From contig CALCUD010000127.1 in assembly GCA_937906775.1 (NCBI GenBank), forward strand, positions 1 through 64,000: a DNA stretch of 64,000 nt. The letters are read 5' to 3'. A model generated the notes under the pieces. The model was given only the letters and a program-made list of their open reading frames with translations, was not told where the DNA came from and did not search any database. Of the stretch, positions 59,703 to 64,000 are shown in pieces. How positions within the stretch are numbered: position 1 is the stretch's first letter; every line of letters begins with the position of its first letter. The position numbers and the translations under genes were made by a program. Source of the stretch: an uncultured Clostridia bacterium. Lineage in GTDB: Bacteria > Bacillota > Clostridia > Christensenellales > Aristaeellaceae.

Positions 59703-60590
59703 TTATCCGTTGTCCCTGTTCCGCATGGCGCGGAACTGAACGATGGCCAGCAGGCCGAGCGTCAGGGCCATCACAAAGCTGAGCGCGGCCGCGTAGCCGA
59801 ATTTGCCTGTGCTGAAAGCTTTGTAATACATCCAGGTCAGCAACGTATCTGTCTGGTGGGCGGGCTTGCCGCCGGTAATCATTTTGATGGATGTAAAGAC
59901 GTTGAAACCGCCGATGGTCAGCTCGATCAGCGCGAAGAGGACCGTGCCTTTGATGCCGGGGAGCGTCACATGGACGAATTTCTTCCATGCGCCGCAGCCG
60001 TCGATCTCGGCGGCTTCATACAGGTCCTGAGGGACCTGCTGCAGCGCGGCCAGAAAGATCACCATGTTCCAGCCGATGCCTTTCCAGATCCCGAGGATCA
60101 TTGCGACGGAGAGGCCGCTCCAGCGGGTATCCAGCCAGCGGATGTTGGCGGAGGTCAGTCCGGCGGTTTTCCAGAGAAAATAATTCAGGAGCCCTTCTGT
60201 ATTGAAGATATAACGGAATACCAGGGAAGCGATGACCCACGAGGTCACAACGGGAAGATAATTAATGACGCGGAACGTGACGCTGAAGCGTTTGATCCCG
60301 TTCAGCAGAATGGCGGTAAAAAGGCCGATCGCCATCTGGCCGGGTACGGTGACCAGCGTATAGACGATGCTGTTGACGAATACCGTCCAGAAGGTCCCGT
60401 CCGCGAAGACCTCCCGGTAGTTGTCCAGCCCGGTAAAGGGCTGTGTCAGCATGGAGGAGAAGCTCATGTCGCAGAGGCTCATCCAGAACAGACGGATAAT
60501 CGGATAAACGGTGAAAGCACCGAATATTGCCAGCCCGGGAAGCAGCAACAGCATCAGCTGGGATCTGGCGCCGCGGGATTTCGTGACCAT
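59703..60590 (-). CDS. ABC maltodextrin-type permease, MalF-like
   Basis: A 295-residue permease with six hydrophobic segments, opening LLLLPGLAIFGAFTVYPI. The EAA loop reads VPQDLYEAAEIDGCGAWKKF. AAGGAGG precedes the ATG. It lies between the binding-protein gene and the MalG-like gene. Confidence 0.9.
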   Translation of the reverse strand: MVTKSRGARSQLMLLLLPGLAIFGAFTVYPIIRLFWMSLCDMSFSSMLTQPFTGLDNYREVFADGTFWTVFVNSIVYTLVTVPGQMAIGLFTAILLNGIKRFSVTFRVINYLPVVTSWVIASLVFRYIFNTEGLLNYFLWKTAGLTSANIRWLDTRWSGLSVAMILGIWKGIGWNMVIFLAALQQVPQDLYEAAEIDGCGAWKKFVHVTLPGIKGTVLFALIELTIGGFNVFTSIKMITGGKPAHQTDTLLTWMYYKAFSTGKFGYAAALSFVMALTLGLLAIVQFRAMRNRDNG

Positions 60591-60648
60591 GCGCGTTCCT
60601 CCTTAAAAAAGGGGCGGAGCGGAGGAATCCGCTCCGCCGTGTCAACCG

Positions 60649-61890
60649 TTATTTCAGCAGTTCATCCCACTCGGCAGCCAGTTCGTCCATGGCTTCCTGA
60701 GCAGTCTTTTCACCGTTGACGACCGCGGTCATGGCAACGGTCAGGCCGTTGTCCATTTCGCTCCAGGCGGCGACGGTGGGACGGGCCTTGGCGGTCTGGA
60801 TGGCTTCGATGAAGGGAGCGTAATCGGCGCCCTTGACGGTTTCGCTTTCCAGCGCGGCCTTGTTGACGGGGATCTGTCCGCACTTGGCCATTTCGGTCTC
60901 GGCAAATTCGCCGGTCATGAACTTCATGAATTTCCAGGCGGCGTCCTTGTTGGCGGTGTTGAACATCGCGATGTCTTCGCCGCCCAGCACGGAGATGCTT
61001 CCGCCTTCACCGGCGGGGATGGGAGCGGTGCCGTAGGCCACGTCCGGATAGGCGCCGGCCAGTTCGGCGGACTTCCAGGGGCCTTCCAGCATCATGGCGT
61101 AGCGGTTGGTTCCGAATCCGTCGGTCATGGGGATATCACCGGAGTTGAAGCCGATGATGGCGTTGGCTTTGACCAGTTCGGCAAAGGTTTCCACAGCCTT
61201 GACGGTCTGCGGTCCGTTGATGAAGCCGGTAGCCGCGGTCTGATCCTCGTTGGTCAGAGCGCCGCCGAAGCTCCAGATGAAGGGGCAGATGTTCCAGCCG
61301 GCCAGAGCGGGCTCGTTCCAGCCCCACACCTGCTGGCCGTTGGCGTTCTCGCCGCTCAGCTTGGTGATAGCTTCGATCCACTGATCCATGGTGGCGGGGA
61401 CTTCAACGCCGGCGGCTTCCAGCATGGCCTTGTTGTAGAACACGATCTTGCTGTTGGTGTTCAGAGCCAGCGCGTAGTTGTGACCGTTCACGACGGTGGT
61501 GGACATGGCGCTGTCCAGCAGCTGGCCGCTGACATCGGCGAAATCGGCCATTTTTTCGTCCAGGGAGGTCAGGATGCCCATCTTCTGGAATTCAGGCAGC
61601 CAGGCAATGTCGCAGCGGGCAACGTCCGGCAGACTGTTGGACTGGGCGCTGACAAGGACCTTGTCATGCAGCTCTGCCCATTCATGGGATACGGCGTTGA
61701 CTTTGATCCCGGGATTTTCCGCTTCGAATGCGGGGATCAGGACATTCATCAGCGTTTCGTTCTCGGCGGACTGAGCGCTGTAATGATGCCAGAAGTTGAT
61801 GGTGACGGTTTCTTCCGCGAAAGCGGCGCAGGCTGTCAGGGACAGGACCAGGGCCAGCAGTACGGAAAGCAGCTTGGTGAAGGTACGCAT
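60649..61890 (-). CDS. Carbohydrate ABC transporter substrate-binding protein (MalE/UgpB-like)
   Basis: A 413-residue binding protein. The start at 61890 has AAGGAGG and begins a signal peptide with a lipobox-like LTAC (MRTFTKLLSVLLALVLSL, then TACAAFAEE), so it could be a lipoprotein, although a second cleavage site follows at AFA. The mature protein opens TVTINFWHHYSAQSAENETL, typical of the UgpB/MalE family. The gene starts two bases after the GH13 gene ends, and the operon context points to maltodextrins. Confidence 0.9.
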   Translation of the reverse strand: MRTFTKLLSVLLALVLSLTACAAFAEETVTINFWHHYSAQSAENETLMNVLIPAFEAENPGIKVNAVSHEWAELHDKVLVSAQSNSLPDVARCDIAWLPEFQKMGILTSLDEKMADFADVSGQLLDSAMSTTVVNGHNYALALNTNSKIVFYNKAMLEAAGVEVPATMDQWIEAITKLSGENANGQQVWGWNEPALAGWNICPFIWSFGGALTNEDQTAATGFINGPQTVKAVETFAELVKANAIIGFNSGDIPMTDGFGTNRYAMMLEGPWKSAELAGAYPDVAYGTAPIPAGEGGSISVLGGEDIAMFNTANKDAAWKFMKFMTGEFAETEMAKCGQIPVNKAALESETVKGADYAPFIEAIQTAKARPTVAAWSEMDNGLTVAMTAVVNGEKTAQEAMDELAAEWDELLK

Positions 61891-61891
61891 G

Positions 61892-63565
61892 TTACTTTTC
61901 CTCCTTATGATGAATAATGATCTTAACGGTATGCGGCGGAACGTCGACTGATTCCGCCGGACCCGCGAAGTCCGTGGGGTGGGGAAGAGCGTCCGGATTG
62001 AAGACCGCGACGATCTCTTCGGAGGCGTCATATCTCGAAAAACTGAACAGGGCGGGATCGCTTTCGCTCAGCAGGACCGTCCCGCCTCTGCGGACAGCCG
62101 CGTGTTTCTTCCGGAATGCGATCCATTGCTTCTGCCAGGCCAGGAGGTCCGCGTCCATGGCGTTCCAGGCCATTCCGCCGCGGCAGCCGGGGTCGTTGTC
62201 GCCCTTCATGCCGATCTCATCCCCGTAATAAACGGAAGGCGCGCCGGGGAAGAGCATCTGAAAGGCCATGGCCAGCCGGAGACGGTCTTTATCCTCTCCG
62301 GCTTCGGTCAGAAAACGGGGGGTATCATGGCTGCTGAGGCAGTTGAACATGGCCTGCATATTCGCGTCCGGATACAGCTGAAGCATGGAGGCCAGGCGGT
62401 TTTTGAATTCTGCCGGGGAAATGCTTTGCCGCGCGAAGAAATCCACCGCGGCGTCCCGGAAAAGATAATTCATGGCGCAGTCAAAAGCGCCGGGAGCGAT
62501 TATCCGGACAGCGCCGCCCCAGGTTTCCGCCAGCATCACGGCGTCCGGATAAAGCCGCTTGACCGCTTCGCGCCAGAAACGCACGGCGGTCATATCCAGT
62601 TCGTCGGCGACATCAAAGCGCCAGCCGTCGATATGGACCTTTTCCAGCCAGTAGAGCAGTACTTTCAGCACATATTCCCGCACGCCCGGATCGGCGCCGT
62701 TCAGGCGGGGCATGTAAGGATAGTCGCCGACGCATTCGTAGCAGGCGGGATCGATCTCCAAGGGTTCTTTCTTCAGGTGGAACCAGTTCGCGAAGACGCT
62801 GCTGCGGCCGTTTTTCCGCAGATCCTCAAAGGGCGCGAAATGGATCCCGCAATGGTTGAACACGCCGTCCAGAACGATCCGGATCCCGAGCCGGTGTGCT
62901 TCTTCGGTCAGCGCCAGAAGATCCGCTTCGGTCCCGAACATGGGATCCACGGACAGATAATCGGTCGTGGCGTATTTATGGTTGAAATCCCCGGTAAAGA
63001 TAGGATTCAGATAAATGCATTCGATCCCCAGCTCCGCGAGATAGGGAAGACGGCGCCGGATCCCGCCCAGCGTCCCGCCGAGATAATTATCCCGGGTCGG
63101 CACGGCGTCCCACGGATCCAGTTCCCGGTCCGTGGAAGAGTCCCGGTCAAACCGTTCGGGGAAGATCTGATACCAGACGCATCCTTGGGTCCATTCGGGA
63201 ACGGAGATCACGTCGGTCGTGTTGATCTGCAGCAGTTCGAAGCATCCGCGCGTGTCCTTGTCGAAGCCGTAGGCGTTGAAGCGGCATTCCGAACCGTCCT
63301 GACCGCGCAGGATGAAGTAATATTTGATATAGTGCGCTTCCTCCGGGAAAAGGACGGATACGGCCCATTGATCCGCCGTTTCTGTCCTGCAGCGCAGGGA
63401 GGCGGATGCACGGCAGACCTTTTCCGGTTCGCTGCGCTTCCACCAGACCATCGTGCATTCGGTCAGATCGCGCGCGGCGGCTTCCAGGAGGAATGTCGCC
63501 GAATTCCGTGCAAGCGGTTGCACAAAGGGGTAAAAAGAATGATGCCGTACGGCGGATCGATCCAT
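61892..63565 (-). CDS. GH13 alpha-glycosidase, neopullulanase/cyclomaltodextrinase-like
   Basis: A 557-residue alpha-amylase-family enzyme without signal peptide, so it acts on imported maltodextrins. An N-terminal beta domain (about 1-125) resembling CBM34 precedes the barrel. Conserved regions are LDGVFNHCG (I), GWRFDVADE (II, nucleophile Asp), MLAETWG (III, acid/base Glu) and CLSSHDTPR (IV, third Asp). The beta domain and the region before the barrel fit the maltogenic amylase group. AAAGGA precedes the ATG. It lies between the LacI gene and the transporter genes. Confidence 0.9.
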   Translation of the reverse strand: MDRSAVRHHSFYPFVQPLARNSATFLLEAAARDLTECTMVWWKRSEPEKVCRASASLRCRTETADQWAVSVLFPEEAHYIKYYFILRGQDGSECRFNAYGFDKDTRGCFELLQINTTDVISVPEWTQGCVWYQIFPERFDRDSSTDRELDPWDAVPTRDNYLGGTLGGIRRRLPYLAELGIECIYLNPIFTGDFNHKYATTDYLSVDPMFGTEADLLALTEEAHRLGIRIVLDGVFNHCGIHFAPFEDLRKNGRSSVFANWFHLKKEPLEIDPACYECVGDYPYMPRLNGADPGVREYVLKVLLYWLEKVHIDGWRFDVADELDMTAVRFWREAVKRLYPDAVMLAETWGGAVRIIAPGAFDCAMNYLFRDAAVDFFARQSISPAEFKNRLASMLQLYPDANMQAMFNCLSSHDTPRFLTEAGEDKDRLRLAMAFQMLFPGAPSVYYGDEIGMKGDNDPGCRGGMAWNAMDADLLAWQKQWIAFRKKHAAVRRGGTVLLSESDPALFSFSRYDASEEIVAVFNPDALPHPTDFAGPAESVDVPPHTVKIIIHHKEEK

Positions 63566-63567
63566 GG

Positions 63568-64000
63568 TTATTTCATCCTTTCTGTGGACTGACGTTCGAC
63601 CAGCGTTGTGGAAAGCATGATCTGCTGCTTTCCCGAGGCGTTCTCGATCTGGCGGAACAGCAGCTGGGCGCTTTGCTGCCCGAGCATAGCCGTATCAATA
63701 TCAATAATGGTAAGGGGCGGATCCGTGAACTCCGCCAGGGGATAATTATCAAAAGCAACGATCCCCAATTCGTTCGGGACGTTGATCTTTAAGGTGCTGC
63801 AGGCGCGAAGGAGTCCGTAGGCCGACAGGTTGTCGTTGCAGATAAAGGCGTCGGGCCGGTCCGGCTTCCGCAGAAGATCCATGGCGGCCGAACAGGCGTT
63901 TTCTGTGGTGCCGTCCGTCGGAATGATGTCGGAACGGCTGCCTTCGGCGTTCATGAATCCGCGGACGCGGCGCTTGGTGAATCCGCGCTTCTGGTCGCCT
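63568..64000 (-). CDS. LacI-family regulator, N-terminus beyond the window
   Basis: The C-terminal 143 residues of a LacI-type repressor; the frame is open to the window edge. Visible sensor-domain blocks are DAFICNDNLSAYGLLRAC, LGIVAFDNYPLAEFTDPPL and TIIDIDTAMLGQQSAQLLF, ending STTLVERQSTERMK. The helix-turn-helix is outside the window. It lies two bases before the GH13 gene and should control the maltodextrin operon, probably from a promoter upstream of itself. Confidence 0.9.
   Translation of the reverse strand, partial: GDQKRGFTKRRVRGFMNAEGSRSDIIPTDGTTENACSAAMDLLRKPDRPDAFICNDNLSAYGLLRACSTLKINVPNELGIVAFDNYPLAEFTDPPLTIIDIDTAMLGQQSAQLLFRQIENASGKQQIMLSTTLVERQSTERMK

Overview
The window is a 64 kb chromosomal stretch that looks like an uncultured gut or rumen Bacillota (Clostridia). 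The basis is GC-rich coding with strong AAGGAGG ribosome sites, Clostridia-style sugar ABC importers (LplB/YtcP and MalF/MalG permeases with secreted binding proteins), AddAB rather than RecBCD, CotH and MBOAT/DHHW proteins, and an LPXTG-like protein. A Christensenellales/Aristaeella-like source is a guess from the style of the proteins, not a proven assignment. I saw no rRNA, tRNA, CRISPR array, transposase or phage gene.

Layout. 1-6.6 kb holds mixed housekeeping and surface genes: a cut-off membrane protein, a CapA-like protein, a double-glycine-leader SH3 peptide, an LPXTG-like protein, free-Met-sulfoxide reductase, a PfkB kinase, a peptide-deformylase-like protein, a SpoU methyltransferase and an HdeD-like protein. 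6.6-14.6 kb is a beta-galactoside locus: LplB and YtcP permeases, binding protein and GH2 enzyme, with a LacI regulator and a metallo-beta-lactamase-fold hydrolase upstream. A 26-bp perfect palindrome before the transporter genes is the obvious LacI operator. 14.6-22.5 kb carries rmlA, addA and addB. 22.7-29.7 kb contains a membrane PP2C phosphatase, a double-glycine-leader peptide overlapping a SunS-like glycosyltransferase, a second related leader peptide broken by a stop codon, an exported amidohydrolase between duplicated terminators, a CatA-like acetyltransferase and a leader peptide with a zinc-ribbon core. 29.9-34.5 kb is a polysaccharide O-acetylation cassette (two DHHW proteins and an MBOAT acyltransferase) followed by a TctC-like exported protein. 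34.8-40.6 kb has a diguanylate cyclase, a TetR/P-type ATPase divergent pair, an exported protein and two GNAT acetyltransferases. 40.7-44.1 kb is a second binding protein/permease importer. 44.4-52.5 kb is rich in secreted proteins: C69 dipeptidase, a further leader peptide, an NAGPA-domain protein, CotH, an SGNH esterase and an SH3/proline-rich protein. 52.6-57.9 kb looks foreign: an AT-rich AlbA_2 regulator followed by two half-ABC transporters with unusual C-ending codon use. 58.0-64.0 kb has a 21-residue repeat protein, an acylphosphatase and a maltodextrin operon (LacI, GH13, binding protein, MalF, MalG) whose regulator runs off the window.

How it fits together. Three importers lack their own ATPase and probably share one encoded elsewhere; two of them sit next to matching LacI regulators and glycosidases. 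The most unusual theme is five small genes scattered through the window that share an ELxxVxGG-type double-glycine leader but have unrelated cores (SH3, Ser/Pro-rich, zinc ribbon twice, helical). One of them is translationally coupled to a glycosyltransferase. No C39 peptidase exporter or other maturation enzyme is visible in the window, so their processing partner must be elsewhere if it exists.
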